64,000 nt of DNA from assembly GCF_003732665.1 (NCBI RefSeq), contig NZ_MOBP01000023.1, positions 1-64,000 of the forward strand. Reading direction: 5' to 3'. This document shows, piece after piece, positions 1-8,890 of this stretch. The notes below the pieces were generated by a model, which was given only the letters and a program-made list of their open reading frames with translations, did not search any database and was not told where the DNA came from. Source of the DNA: Pseudomonas frederiksbergensis (GTDB taxonomy: Bacteria; Pseudomonadota; Gammaproteobacteria; Pseudomonadales; Pseudomonadaceae). The position numbers and the translations under genes are program-made. Positions within the stretch are counted from its first letter, which is position 1, and each line of letters opens with the position of its first letter.

Positions 1-10
1 ATTAAATTCC

Positions 11-48
11 GAAACCCCTATCTGCGTATGCAGGTAGGGGTTTTGTTT
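11..48 (+). terminator. Rho-independent terminator of an upstream gene
   Basis: Two arms, AAACCCCTATCTGC and GCAGGTAGGGGTTT, flank a four-base loop and are followed by TTGTTTTG. The pairing is complete apart from one G-T wobble. It presumably ends a gene that lies before the window. Confidence 0.7.
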
Positions 49-149
49 TGCCTGCGAGAAAGTGCGCTCGACAGCCGCACAAATTTGCACAGTTATTTTC
101 GATCCGGAACACTAGAATAGGCCCACCTTTTTCGGAGCAAGAGCCTTTT

Positions 150-809
150 ATGCCAGACTCGGTTGACGCCCAAGGGCTGTCAGATTTACCGCTGGACGAC
201 CTGGTGGCGTGTCATGAGTGCGACCTGCTGATGCGCAAGCCCGAACTCGCCCATGGCGAGAAAGCCCTCTGCCCGCGCTGCGGCTATGAGCTCTATGCTC
301 ATCGGCATAACGTGGTCCAGCGCAGCCTCGCCCTGGTCATCGCCGCACTGTTGTTGTATGTCCCGGCGAACTTTTTACCCATCATGCAGCTCAATCTACT
401 CGGGCAATCGTCGCAAGACACTGTCTGGACCGGCGTTGTCGGTCTGTTCAATACCGGCATGCAAGGCGTCTCGGTCGTTGTGTTCCTGTGCAGCATGGGC
501 ATTCCGCTGCTCAAGTTGCTCTGTCAGTTGCTGGTGCTCCTGAGCATTCGTTTCGATATCGGGCGCAGCTACGGTTTGTTGCTTTACCGCATTTATCACC
601 ACCTGCGGGATTGGGGAATGCTCGAGGTTTACCTCATGGGCGTGCTGGTTGCGATTGTGAAACTGGCAGATATGGCAGCCATCACCGTCGGTCTCGGGCT
701 GGCGTGCTTCATCAGTCTGTTGTTGGTCCAGGTGTGGTTGGAGGTTGTGATGTCGCCTCACCAGATCTGGCAGGCTTTATCAGGAGAAGATGCCCATGCG
801 GGCGATTGA
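150..809 (+). CDS. PqiA/LetA-family inner-membrane protein, N-terminal half of a split LetA
   Basis: Inner-membrane partner of an MCE-protein lipid transport system, 219 aa from the ATG at 150, which has GGAG about 12 bases upstream; longer in-frame starts lack support. A zinc-ribbon-like motif is formed by Cys21, Cys24, Cys41 and Cys44, followed by about four hydrophobic segments (around residues 65-85, 110-135, 160-180 and 185-210). In E. coli LetA and PqiA two such modules are fused in one protein of over 400 aa; here each module has its own gene. It overlaps the next module gene, and the MCE gene follows, so the three form one operon. Older annotations call this paraquat-inducible protein A, but no paraquat response is visible from sequence. 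Confidence 0.9.
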   Translation: MPDSVDAQGLSDLPLDDLVACHECDLLMRKPELAHGEKALCPRCGYELYAHRHNVVQRSLALVIAALLLYVPANFLPIMQLNLLGQSSQDTVWTGVVGLFNTGMQGVSVVVFLCSMGIPLLKLLCQLLVLLSIRFDIGRSYGLLLYRIYHHLRDWGMLEVYLMGVLVAIVKLADMAAITVGLGLACFISLLLVQVWLEVVMSPHQIWQALSGEDAHAGD

Positions 810-1419
810 TGCAGGCATTCTGATTTGTATCGAATGCCACGAGTTGAACAAGCAGGAAGCCGACACCGACGAACAGGTCTGCAACCGTTGCGGTGCGCTG
901 GTTCACGCCCGTCGGCCGAACAGCTTAATGCGCACCTGGGCGTTGCTGGTCACCGCGGCGATTCTCTACATCCCCGCCAATGTGCTGCCGATCATGACCG
1001 TCAGCTCCTTGGGCAAGGGTGATCCAAGCACCATCATGTCCGGGGTGATCCAACTGGTTCAGCACGGCATGATTCCTATCGCCGCCGTGGTTTTTATCGC
1101 CAGCATTCTGGTGCCTACGTTCAAACTCGTCGGCATCGCCCTGTTGCTGTTTTCGGTGCAGCGCCGCCAGCCACTGTCGGCGCGCCAACGGATTGTGATG
1201 TACCGCTTTATCGAGTTCATCGGCCGTTGGTCGATGCTGGATATCTTTGTGATCGCCATCCTGGTGGCGGTCGTTAATTTCGGACGGCTTGCCAGCGTCG
1301 AAGCCAATCTTGGCGCCATCGCCTTCGCCAGTGTGGTGATTCTGACGATGCTTGCCGCAGTTACTTTCGATCCCCGACTGATTTGGGATAACACGGAGTC
1401 GGACGACGACCATGACTGA
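796..1419 (+). CDS. PqiA/LetA-family inner-membrane protein, C-terminal half of a split LetA
   Basis: Second PqiA module, 207 aa. The AGGAG at 782-786 is nine bases from the ATG at 796 but only three from the ATG at 790, so 796 is preferred. It has its own Cys4 zinc-ribbon-like motif near the N-terminus (two CxxC pairs, about residues 11-14 and 29-32) and about four membrane segments. It overlaps the preceding gene by 14 bases and the following MCE gene by 8, implying translational coupling and 1:1 production of the two halves. By homology to LetA it would sit in the inner membrane at the base of the MCE tunnel and help load or unload lipid. Confidence 0.9.
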   Translation: MRAIDAGILICIECHELNKQEADTDEQVCNRCGALVHARRPNSLMRTWALLVTAAILYIPANVLPIMTVSSLGKGDPSTIMSGVIQLVQHGMIPIAAVVFIASILVPTFKLVGIALLLFSVQRRQPLSARQRIVMYRFIEFIGRWSMLDIFVIAILVAVVNFGRLASVEANLGAIAFASVVILTMLAAVTFDPRLIWDNTESDDDHD

Positions 1420-3715
1420 TTTGCCTACAGCGAAAACCCGACCGGCCTCGAACTGGTCTGCTATCTGGGTCCTGCCACTGATCGCCCTGATCATTGGTGG
1501 CTGGCTCGGCTGGCGTGCCTACAACGAAACCGGTATCGAGATTCAGGTGCGCTTTGAAAGCGGCGAAGGCATTCAAGCCAACAAGACCGAAGTGGTCTAC
1601 AAAGGCATGTCGGTCGGTAAGGTGAAGACCCTCAAGCTCGATGATGAAGGCAGCTCCAAAGGGGTTATCGCCACCATCGAAATGAATAAGGACGTGGAGC
1701 AATACCTCAAGACCAGCACCCGTTTCTGGCTGGTCAAGCCGAGCGTAAGCCTGGCCGGTATTACTGGGCTGGAAACCCTGGTCTCGGGTAACTATGTCGC
1801 GGTCAGTCCTGGTGAAGGCGAGCCGACCCGCAAGTTCAAGGCCCTGGCCGAAGAGCCACCGCTGTCCGACTCCAAACCGGGTCTGCACTTGACCATCAAG
1901 GCTGATCGCCTGGGCTCGTTGAACCGCGGCAGCCCGGTGTTCTACAAGCAGATTAAAGTTGGCCAGGTCAAAAGCTACTTGCTGTCCGAAGACCAAAGCA
2001 CGGTTGAGCTCAAAGTGTTCATCGAGCCGACCTACGCCAGCCTGGTGCGCAAACACACGCGTTTCTGGAACTCCAGCGGCATCAGCATCGACGCCAATCT
2101 GTCCGGGGTGAAGATCCGCAGCGAATCCCTGGCCAGCATCGTCGCCGGCGGTATCGCGTTCGCCACGCCGGAAAACCGCAAGGACAGCCCTCCCACCGAT
2201 CCGAGCCTGCCGTTCCGTCTCTACGAAGACTTCGATGCAGCCGCCGCCGGTATTCGGGTCAAGGTCAAACTCAGCGACTTCGAAGGCTTGCAGGCGGGCC
2301 GTACGCCGGTGATGTACAAAGGCATCCAGGTCGGCAACCTGAAGGCGCTGAAGATCGATCCTGATTTATCGGGCGCCACTGCGGAATTGACCCTCGACCC
2401 GCTGGCCGAAGATTACCTGGTGACGGGGACTCAGTTCTGGGTGGTAAAACCGTCGATTTCTTTGGCGGGTATCACCGGTCTGGAGGCCTTGGTCAAAGGT
2501 AACTACATCGCTGTTCGTCCTGGCGACAAGGGCGGTGCGCCGCAACGCGAGTTTGTCGCGAGGGCCAAGGCGCCGCCGTTGGACTTGCGCTCACCGGGCC
2601 TGCACATGGTGCTGTTTACTGAAAACCTCGGTTCCCTGGAAGTTGGCAGCCCGGTGCTCTACAAGCAGGTCAAGGTCGGTTCGGTCCAGAGTTATCAGTT
2701 CTCCAAGACCAAGAAACAATTGGTGATCGGCGTTCACATCGAAAAGGAATACGAGGGGCTGGTCAACGCCTCGTCGCGCTTCTGGAACGCCAGCGGCATT
2801 ACGCTCAGCGGTGGTTTGACCGGTGGCATCCAGGTCAAGAGTGAATCGCTGCAAAGCCTGATGGCCGGCGGTATCGCTTTCGAAACCCCGGAAGCCAAGG
2901 CACCGTTGCAGAAGAAAATCCCGCGTTTCCGTCTGTTCCCGAGCCATGACGAGGCGAACCAGAAAGGCGCGGTGGTCACCATCAAGGTCGATCGCGCCGA
3001 CGGTTTGCGTACCGGCACGCCCATCCGTTTCAAAGGCCTGGATGTCGGCAAGATCGAGGACGTTGACCTCACGGATGATTTGCAGTCGGTGATGCTGACC
3101 GCACGGATTACCGAAGTGCCGGAACGCATTGCGCGGGTAGGCAGCCAGTTCTGGGTGGTCAAGCCTGAGCTGGGGTTGATCAAAACGTCGAACCTCGAAA
3201 CGTTGGTTACCGGTCAGTACATCGAAGTGCAACCGGCGGCGAAGAACCTCGGCCCGCAGAAGAACTTTGTCGCCCTGGCCAATCCGCCGGAGTCGGCCAA
3301 GGTGGAGGCAGGCTTGAGCCTGGTATTGAGCGCGGCTCGCCGTGGTTCGCTGAAGACTGGCGTACCGGTGACCTACCGCGAAATCACCGTGGGCAAAGTG
3401 ACCGGTTATGAGTTGGGTTCGACGGCGGATCGCGTGTTGGTACACATCCTGATCGAACCGAAGTACGCGCCGTTGGTGCGCAGCGGTACGCGGTTCTGGA
3501 ACACCAGCGGTTTCGGCCTGGACTTCGGGTTGTTCAAAGGCGCGACGGTGCGGACCGAATCGCTGGAGACACTGATTCAGGGCGGTATCGCTTTCGCTAC
3601 GCCGGACGTTGAGCGTATGGGCACTCCGGCCCGGCCAGAGCAGACGTTCCCGTTGTTCGACAAGTTTGAAGATGAGTGGCTGACCTGGGCGCCGAAGATT
3701 TCACTCGGCAAGTAG
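1412..3715 (+). CDS. LetB/PqiB-type MCE-domain tunnel protein with six MCE repeats
   Basis: A 767-aa protein with an N-terminal membrane anchor (about residues 15-35) followed by six MCE (MlaD-like) domains starting near residues 41, 156, 280, 396, 519 and 634. Odd-numbered repeats share a YKGxxVG or FKGLDVGK signature; even-numbered repeats share an YKQxKVG or YREITVG signature, pointing to duplication of two-domain units. E. coli PqiB has three MCE domains and LetB (YebT) seven, so by domain number and the long array this protein is closer to LetB. LetB stacks as hexameric rings to form a hydrophobic tunnel across the periplasm for phospholipids. The gene ends just before a REP pair and a bidirectional terminator. 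Confidence 0.92.
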   Translation: MTDLPTAKTRPASNWSAIWVLPLIALIIGGWLGWRAYNETGIEIQVRFESGEGIQANKTEVVYKGMSVGKVKTLKLDDEGSSKGVIATIEMNKDVEQYLKTSTRFWLVKPSVSLAGITGLETLVSGNYVAVSPGEGEPTRKFKALAEEPPLSDSKPGLHLTIKADRLGSLNRGSPVFYKQIKVGQVKSYLLSEDQSTVELKVFIEPTYASLVRKHTRFWNSSGISIDANLSGVKIRSESLASIVAGGIAFATPENRKDSPPTDPSLPFRLYEDFDAAAAGIRVKVKLSDFEGLQAGRTPVMYKGIQVGNLKALKIDPDLSGATAELTLDPLAEDYLVTGTQFWVVKPSISLAGITGLEALVKGNYIAVRPGDKGGAPQREFVARAKAPPLDLRSPGLHMVLFTENLGSLEVGSPVLYKQVKVGSVQSYQFSKTKKQLVIGVHIEKEYEGLVNASSRFWNASGITLSGGLTGGIQVKSESLQSLMAGGIAFETPEAKAPLQKKIPRFRLFPSHDEANQKGAVVTIKVDRADGLRTGTPIRFKGLDVGKIEDVDLTDDLQSVMLTARITEVPERIARVGSQFWVVKPELGLIKTSNLETLVTGQYIEVQPAAKNLGPQKNFVALANPPESAKVEAGLSLVLSAARRGSLKTGVPVTYREITVGKVTGYELGSTADRVLVHILIEPKYAPLVRSGTRFWNTSGFGLDFGLFKGATVRTESLETLIQGGIAFATPDVERMGTPARPEQTFPLFDKFEDEWLTWAPKISLGK

Positions 3716-3739
3716 ACCTGCGGCGTCTGTGCGGCCGCC

Positions 3740-3814
3740 TTCGCGAGCAAGCCCGCTCCCACATTGGATTTGTGTACCACGCAGAACCAATGTGGGAGCG
3801 GGCTTGCTCGCGAA
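3740..3814. repeat. REP inverted pair (BIME)
   Basis: Two 28-base arms, starting TTCGCGAGCAAGCCCGCTCC and ending with its reverse complement, flank a loop of about 19 bases. The same element recurs at 10130, 34163, 55847, 62051 and 63083, with a single arm at 46946. Confidence 0.9.
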
Positions 3815-3852
3815 GAGGCCCTCAAAGCCACTGAAAAACCTTCAATAAAAAA

Positions 3853-3881
3853 GGCCGCGATCATTGGATCGCGGCCTTTTT
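3853..3881. terminator. Bidirectional terminator between the MCE operon and mksB
   Basis: A perfect 10-bp stem (GGCCGCGATC/GATCGCGGCC) with a 4-base loop is flanked by A6 on the left and T5 on the right, so it can stop transcripts from both convergent operons. Confidence 0.85.
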
Positions 3882-3903
3882 ATTTGTCATCGATTAAAGC
3901 CAA

Positions 3904-6744
3904 TCAAACCGCATCCAACTCCGGCTCATCCGCTTCAGCGTTCACCGTCGCCTTCACCTCGTCATGCCGACGAATGTACTTCCAGTCCGCCTCATCGATG
4001 TAGATCCCGTTCGGCCCGCTGCCACCTTCCAGGTCAATCGCCACGCTGGCGCAGACCTGCGGCTTCACACTCGCCAGGATTGGCACGAAGCCCAGTTGCA
4101 GGCTGGTTTCCAGCAGCGCAGCCTGGTTTTTCTCATCGATGTCCGCCGCTTCGTCGAGGTAGTACGGCAGGCGCACGCGACCGGCCTGGTCGCGGTCCAT
4201 CAAGTGCAGCAACAAGTACATGTTGGTCAGCGCCTTGATGGTCATGGTGGTGCCGTTGGACGCCGCACCGTCGATGTCGGTGTGAATGACCGGCTGACCG
4301 TTGACCTTGGTGATCTCGAACGCCAGTTCGAACAAGTCCTTGAGACCGAGCTGGTTGTGGTTCGCCGCCACCAGCCGTGCCAGGTATTCCTTGGCCTCTT
4401 CGTTCTTGTTGTCCTGATCGGCACTTTGGCTCAGGTCGAACACGGAGAGGGTTTCGCCTTCTTCGTATTGGCCAGCGCTGTGGATGATCTGGTCGATGTG
4501 CTTGAGGGCTTCCTTGTTCGGCGCGAGGACGATGCGGAAGCTCTGCAGGTTGGACACCTGACGCTTGTTGATCTCGCGGTTGAACAGCGCCAGTTGATGC
4601 TCGAGGCTGTCGTAGTCGCTGCGGATGTTGCGAAGGGTCCGGGCGATGTCCGTTACGGCGGCACGCCGCGCCTTGCCCAGGGTCAGGGCTTCGTCGGTAC
4701 GGTGCGCGTAAGCGTTGATCAGCAGTTGCAGACGGCGCTCCATGTCGTCTTCGCTGTCGAACTTGGCCACGCCCTTGAGGCGCACCTGCGCATACAGCGC
4801 TTCGATCTGACCATCGCTGCGCTGCAAGCCCTGCCAACTGTCCTGATAGTCATTGAGCAACGGCAACAGGTTGTCCATGGAATCATCGATCGGGTCCATG
4901 AACGGCGTGCCGAATGGCAAGTCTGCCGGCAACAACTGACGGCGGCGCAAAGCGTCGTCGAGGGTGCGTTGCTTGGATTCCATGTCGCCGATTTGCCGGC
5001 CCACCAGTTGCAGCTTGGCCGACAGTTGCTGGACGCGTTCGGTGAAGGCATCGCTGGAGCGCTTCAACTCTTCCTGGGCCGCTTCCATCTGCGCCAGTTG
5101 CTCAAGCTTGTCGTCTTCTTCCGCGCTCAGGGTTTGTGAGCGGCGGAAATCTTCCAGGGCTTTCTGCGCGTCCAGCACTTGCTGGTACAGCGCTTCGGTC
5201 TGGGTCTTGCTCGCCGCGCGGTCGGCGACCACGGCAGCCTGGGTTTTCAGTTGCTTGAGCTCTTTCTCCAAGCGCTCTTTCTGATCGCGCAACGCGGCGC
5301 GGTCAGCCAGGGCTTGCAGGGCTGGCGGCTCGATGTGCGAGATGTCGATGGACAGGCCTGGCACGTCGAATCGCTCGCCCTTGAAGCCATCGAGGATCAG
5401 TTCCAGGGATTTGACCCATTTGCCGTCCTCGTCCAGCGTAATCCCGTGTTCACCCAGGGGCAGACTGAACAGCGCGCTGTTGAACAGGCGCATCAGGCGC
5501 TCGACATCCTGTTGCGAGAACTCTTCGCGCAGGCGGGCGTAGCTGTTGTTGTCGGCGTGATCGAGTTGCTGCTTCACTGACTTCAGGCGTTTTTCCAAAT
5601 CCCGCAGACGCTCGTCCAGGTCTTCGGCGCTGAACTGCCGGGACTGGGCCAGCGCACCGGCCAGTTCATCGTGGGCATCCTTGGCGGCCAACAATTGCTG
5701 CTCAAGGACTTTGACGTCGGTGACCAATGCGAAGCGATGCTTGAGCACCGACAATTCGCCGAGCCAGCGCTGGATTCCGGTGATTTCCCGCTCCAGGCGC
5801 ATCAGCTCTTGAGTGCCGCCACGCTGATCGTTTTGCAGGGCGTCCTGCTCGTTGCGGTAGTGCTCGGCCTGGATGGTCAGCTCTTCCTTGCGCGCACTGG
5901 CGTAGTCCGACCAGGTGCCGAGCAACGAATCCAGCAGCGGCGAAATGCGATGCAACTTGCCGCGCAGGATATTGCGCTGGGCAACGCCGGAGGCCAGTGC
6001 TTCAACCAACGGGCCGGCGGTGACCAGCGAGTTGTAGTCCTGCTCCATGCGTCGTACATCGCGGAAGGCTTCTTCGCACGCGGCGATGTAATCGACACTA
6101 CCGGAGCGCAGGCTGTGTTCGAAGGCATCGAGGAACAATTGCTTGAGCTTGGCCGCAGTGATTTCGCGCATGTGCAGCAGGTTGATGAACAACGCACGGA
6201 AGGTCTTGAGGCTCTGTTCGCTGGTGGAGCGCAGCGGGATCAAAGTCAGGTCCAGCGGAATCGAGGTGTGGCCGCCGACCAGCAAACGCCGCAGTTCATC
6301 GGGCTTGAGTTCGTAGGCTTTCAGGCCTTCGCGCTCAAGGTTGGTGAACAACTCTTTCTGACGCAGGCAGGTGTCGTTTTTCTGGTAATGGGCCAGGTCC
6401 AGCTTGCCGGCATAGGCAAAGAACTGGTGACCGAAACCACCGCCCGGGCCGCGACCGACCACGCCGATTACGTGCGGGCCATGGGGCAGCGAGACTTCGA
6501 CCAGGATGTAACTGGTGTCCGAGGCGAAGTAGAAGCGCCGGGATTGTTCCAGGCTGTACTTGCCGAAACTCATGTCCGACATGCGCGCCAGGATCGGGAA
6601 CTGCAAGGCATTGATCGAGGCGGATTTACCGAGGTTGTTCGCGCCGTAGACCGACAGTGGTTCTTCCAGCGGGAACAGGCCGAGGCTGTAACCGGCGGTG
6701 TTCAAAAGGGCGAAGCGGCGAATGCCGTAGCGTTCCTTACTCAT
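3904..6744 (-). CDS. mksB: MksB, SMC-like ATPase of the MksBEF bacterial condensin
   Basis: The 946-aa SMC-like subunit of MksBEF, a MukBEF-related condensin that compacts and helps segregate the chromosome. The Walker A motif GANNLGKS is at residues 34-41 and a Walker B-like YYLDEAADID is around residues 861-870 (Asp864-Glu865). Between the two halves are long charged, coiled-coil-like stretches rich in Glu, Gln, Lys and Leu. It is shorter than E. coli MukB (about 1,480 aa), as Mks proteins are. It overlaps mksE by 4 bases (ATGA). The order mksF-mksE-mksB matches the P. aeruginosa locus. No fourth gene for an MksG/JetD nuclease is adjacent. Confidence 0.92.
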   Translation of the reverse strand: MSKERYGIRRFALLNTAGYSLGLFPLEEPLSVYGANNLGKSASINALQFPILARMSDMSFGKYSLEQSRRFYFASDTSYILVEVSLPHGPHVIGVVGRGPGGGFGHQFFAYAGKLDLAHYQKNDTCLRQKELFTNLEREGLKAYELKPDELRRLLVGGHTSIPLDLTLIPLRSTSEQSLKTFRALFINLLHMREITAAKLKQLFLDAFEHSLRSGSVDYIAACEEAFRDVRRMEQDYNSLVTAGPLVEALASGVAQRNILRGKLHRISPLLDSLLGTWSDYASARKEELTIQAEHYRNEQDALQNDQRGGTQELMRLEREITGIQRWLGELSVLKHRFALVTDVKVLEQQLLAAKDAHDELAGALAQSRQFSAEDLDERLRDLEKRLKSVKQQLDHADNNSYARLREEFSQQDVERLMRLFNSALFSLPLGEHGITLDEDGKWVKSLELILDGFKGERFDVPGLSIDISHIEPPALQALADRAALRDQKERLEKELKQLKTQAAVVADRAASKTQTEALYQQVLDAQKALEDFRRSQTLSAEEDDKLEQLAQMEAAQEELKRSSDAFTERVQQLSAKLQLVGRQIGDMESKQRTLDDALRRRQLLPADLPFGTPFMDPIDDSMDNLLPLLNDYQDSWQGLQRSDGQIEALYAQVRLKGVAKFDSEDDMERRLQLLINAYAHRTDEALTLGKARRAAVTDIARTLRNIRSDYDSLEHQLALFNREINKRQVSNLQSFRIVLAPNKEALKHIDQIIHSAGQYEEGETLSVFDLSQSADQDNKNEEAKEYLARLVAANHNQLGLKDLFELAFEITKVNGQPVIHTDIDGAASNGTTMTIKALTNMYLLLHLMDRDQAGRVRLPYYLDEAADIDEKNQAALLETSLQLGFVPILASVKPQVCASVAIDLEGGSGPNGIYIDEADWKYIRRHDEVKATVNAEADEPELDAV

Positions 6745-7442
6745 GCGTCGGTCTCCTGTTCTTCGGCAATGGCGCGGGCCATGGCGTCTTCTTCGCTTTC
6801 TTCCTCGAAGTCACTCAAGTCGAGCGGATCATCGGTTTGCAGCAGTTTTTCGTCGCTGTCGTCATCGATCAATACCGGCACCGGCAACGGCAAGACGCTG
6901 TGCAGGCTGGCCGCCAGATCGCGGTCTTGCTGGACCGACAGGCAGACGTCGAGGAAACGGTGCATCGGCGGCAGGAATCGGTAGATGCCGTTTTCTTCGC
7001 CGGCGAAACCGAGCTGAGTCATGCGGCGCATGATTTTTTCTTCGAGTTCTTCGACGGTCTGTACTTCGGCCTGGATAAACAGGTCGCGGTACTTCTCCAG
7101 CAGCGACGGCAACTCATCACGGCCAAGACTGCCGCCGTCGAGCACGGCCACCGGGTCGCGGCCCTGGTCGGCCAGGTGTTCGACGAGGATGAAGGTGAAC
7201 AGCGCCAGACGTTGCGCAGTCTTGTTCACCGCAGCAGCGGCGAGTTCCGGCACGAAGTAGTAGAAACCACGGGTGTCGCAGACCAGTTCAAACCCCAGCG
7301 CCCGAAACAGCGTGCGGTACTGGTCCTGGAAGTTCGACAGTTGTGCGTACAGCTCCGGGTCGCGGCGGCTGACGTGGTAGCCCTTGAACAACTCGCGAAA
7401 GATCGGCGCCAGTTGGGACAGTTCGGATAGATCAAGATGCAT
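6741..7442 (-). CDS. mksE: MksE, condensin accessory subunit
   Basis: A 233-aa protein whose most plausible start is the ATG at 7442 (MHLDLSELSQL); an upstream in-frame extension would run deep into mksF. MksE proteins are tandem winged-helix subunits that bind the MksF kleisin and modulate the ATPase. The C-terminus is strongly acidic (a DDDSDEK-type stretch and an EEESEED run). The gene overlaps mksF by 11 bases and mksB by 4, so all three should be made from one message. Identification rests on position within the operon and family resemblance. Confidence 0.87.
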   Translation of the reverse strand: MHLDLSELSQLAPIFRELFKGYHVSRRDPELYAQLSNFQDQYRTLFRALGFELVCDTRGFYYFVPELAAAAVNKTAQRLALFTFILVEHLADQGRDPVAVLDGGSLGRDELPSLLEKYRDLFIQAEVQTVEELEEKIMRRMTQLGFAGEENGIYRFLPPMHRFLDVCLSVQQDRDLAASLHSVLPLPVPVLIDDDSDEKLLQTDDPLDLSDFEEESEEDAMARAIAEEQETDA

Positions 7443-8709
7443 GGGGTGTGCTCGCAGAATCCTCGGCGGCGCTGTCGCGGGCCGAGAGCAGGGCGAAGGA
7501 GCGCAGGCTGACCTGGTGCTCATGAGTGTGGTAATCGCGGCGTTCCAGACGCTCGCGGGTGAAGCGTTTTTCTCGGGACAGGCGCGAGAACCAATACAGC
7601 AATTCGTCGGTGGCGCCGTCCGGTTCCTGCTCCAGCAGCCAGGTCATCAGGTCCGGCATCGGCAGAGCGTCTTCACAACGCTCAAGCATTTCCCGAACTG
7701 TGCGCGGCGCGCGTGGGGCTTCGCCTTTCTGGGTCTTGTGGGCCTTGGGGAAACGCGCCGGTTTTGGCTCGAAACGGGCCAAGGCGTAAACATAGGCTTC
7801 GACCTGACTGGCGCTGCCGAGGAAGGTACTTTGCGGCCGGGTAAACATCGGCATCGCGGCTTGGGGCACCGCATCGATGCCTTTACGGCGAATGGCCGAC
7901 AGGGCCAGCGCCGCGCCGCGGGTCACGGCGTTGTGCCGGCGGGCTTCTTCACGCAACGGCAGCAGCAGTTCCCGGGCGTGACGCAGGGTCAGCTGGGCGC
8001 TGGTCTGCATTTCGAGGATGCGCGCATGAGTGCGCAACAGCATGTCGTCATCGACCAGATGGCCGAGGCGTTGCTGTTCGGTGAGCATGCGCAACAGTAC
8101 GTTCTCGACCTTGCGCACGCCTTGTTCGAAGGCGCCGTCGGCGTTCACCAACTGGATCATCGGCTCGACGTATTCGTCCCAGGTCGCCAGTACTTCAGCG
8201 TAGCGCTGACGCAGCGGAATCTGTCGGTCGCTGGTCTTCGCCCGTTCGGCGACGGCCACCAGGGCCTGTTCGTCGTTGGCGAGTTTCTTCAATACGTCCC
8301 GTACGCGCATGTCGAGCAGGCGCAACTGGCGCGCCAGGTCGTGGCCGTCGCGGATGTCGAAGGCGTCCTGAATGTAACCGGCCAGGCGTTCGAGGTGGCG
8401 CAGGTAGGCTTCGATTTCCAGGCACAGGCCCAGGCGATGCTCACGGCGCAGGTAGGCGAGGAAGTCGTGGATCTGCGCATTGAGCTCGAAACGGTTCGGG
8501 CTTTTCGCCACAGGCACCAGAATGTCGAGACGGATCCACACGTCCAGCAGGCTGGTGATGTCCTGCGGGGTACTGTCCAGTTGCTGGGCGGCCAACTGTG
8601 AACGCAGTTCGTTGAGGCTCAGGGTGCCTTGGTCGAAGTGCTCGCACAGTGGCTCCAGAAGTGCCCAGTGTTCAGCGAGGGCGCGCAAGACGCGCTTGGG
8701 TTCGATCAT
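7432..8709 (-). CDS. mksF: MksF, kleisin subunit of the Mks condensin
   Basis: Kleisin-like subunit expected to bridge the MksB heads, 425 aa from the ATG at 8709 (MIEPKRVLRAL). An in-frame GTG at 8775 would add 22 residues; neither has a strong ribosome-binding site, and I favour 8709 because I recall homologues starting there. The N-terminal part is predicted winged-helix/helical, the middle is a helical Leu/Glu/Arg-rich region, and the C-terminus is low-complexity. It is the first gene of mksFEB; the 180-bp space between it and the divergent holD-like gene should hold both promoters. Confidence 0.87.
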   Translation of the reverse strand: MIEPKRVLRALAEHWALLEPLCEHFDQGTLSLNELRSQLAAQQLDSTPQDITSLLDVWIRLDILVPVAKSPNRFELNAQIHDFLAYLRREHRLGLCLEIEAYLRHLERLAGYIQDAFDIRDGHDLARQLRLLDMRVRDVLKKLANDEQALVAVAERAKTSDRQIPLRQRYAEVLATWDEYVEPMIQLVNADGAFEQGVRKVENVLLRMLTEQQRLGHLVDDDMLLRTHARILEMQTSAQLTLRHARELLLPLREEARRHNAVTRGAALALSAIRRKGIDAVPQAAMPMFTRPQSTFLGSASQVEAYVYALARFEPKPARFPKAHKTQKGEAPRAPRTVREMLERCEDALPMPDLMTWLLEQEPDGATDELLYWFSRLSREKRFTRERLERRDYHTHEHQVSLRSFALLSARDSAAEDSASTPHAS

Positions 8710-8890
8710 CGGGATGGCCGGCTGGTTGTCGAATAAAAGCAGCGATTGTACTGCATCACGCCGGTTGCGATTCACTCGCGGGACGGGCAGTCGCTGTTTC
8801 TGTGGGCAAGAGTATCGATCAAGGGCGGGCGATCTTGAGCGAAGGGCGGTAGAATCAGCGCACTATTAGTTATCCACAAGTGGCCGACCT

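Noticed and set aside
5671..6984. 437-aa antisense frame opposite mksB/mksE
   Set aside because: Mirror image of coiled-coil codons; no start site or homology that I can recognise.
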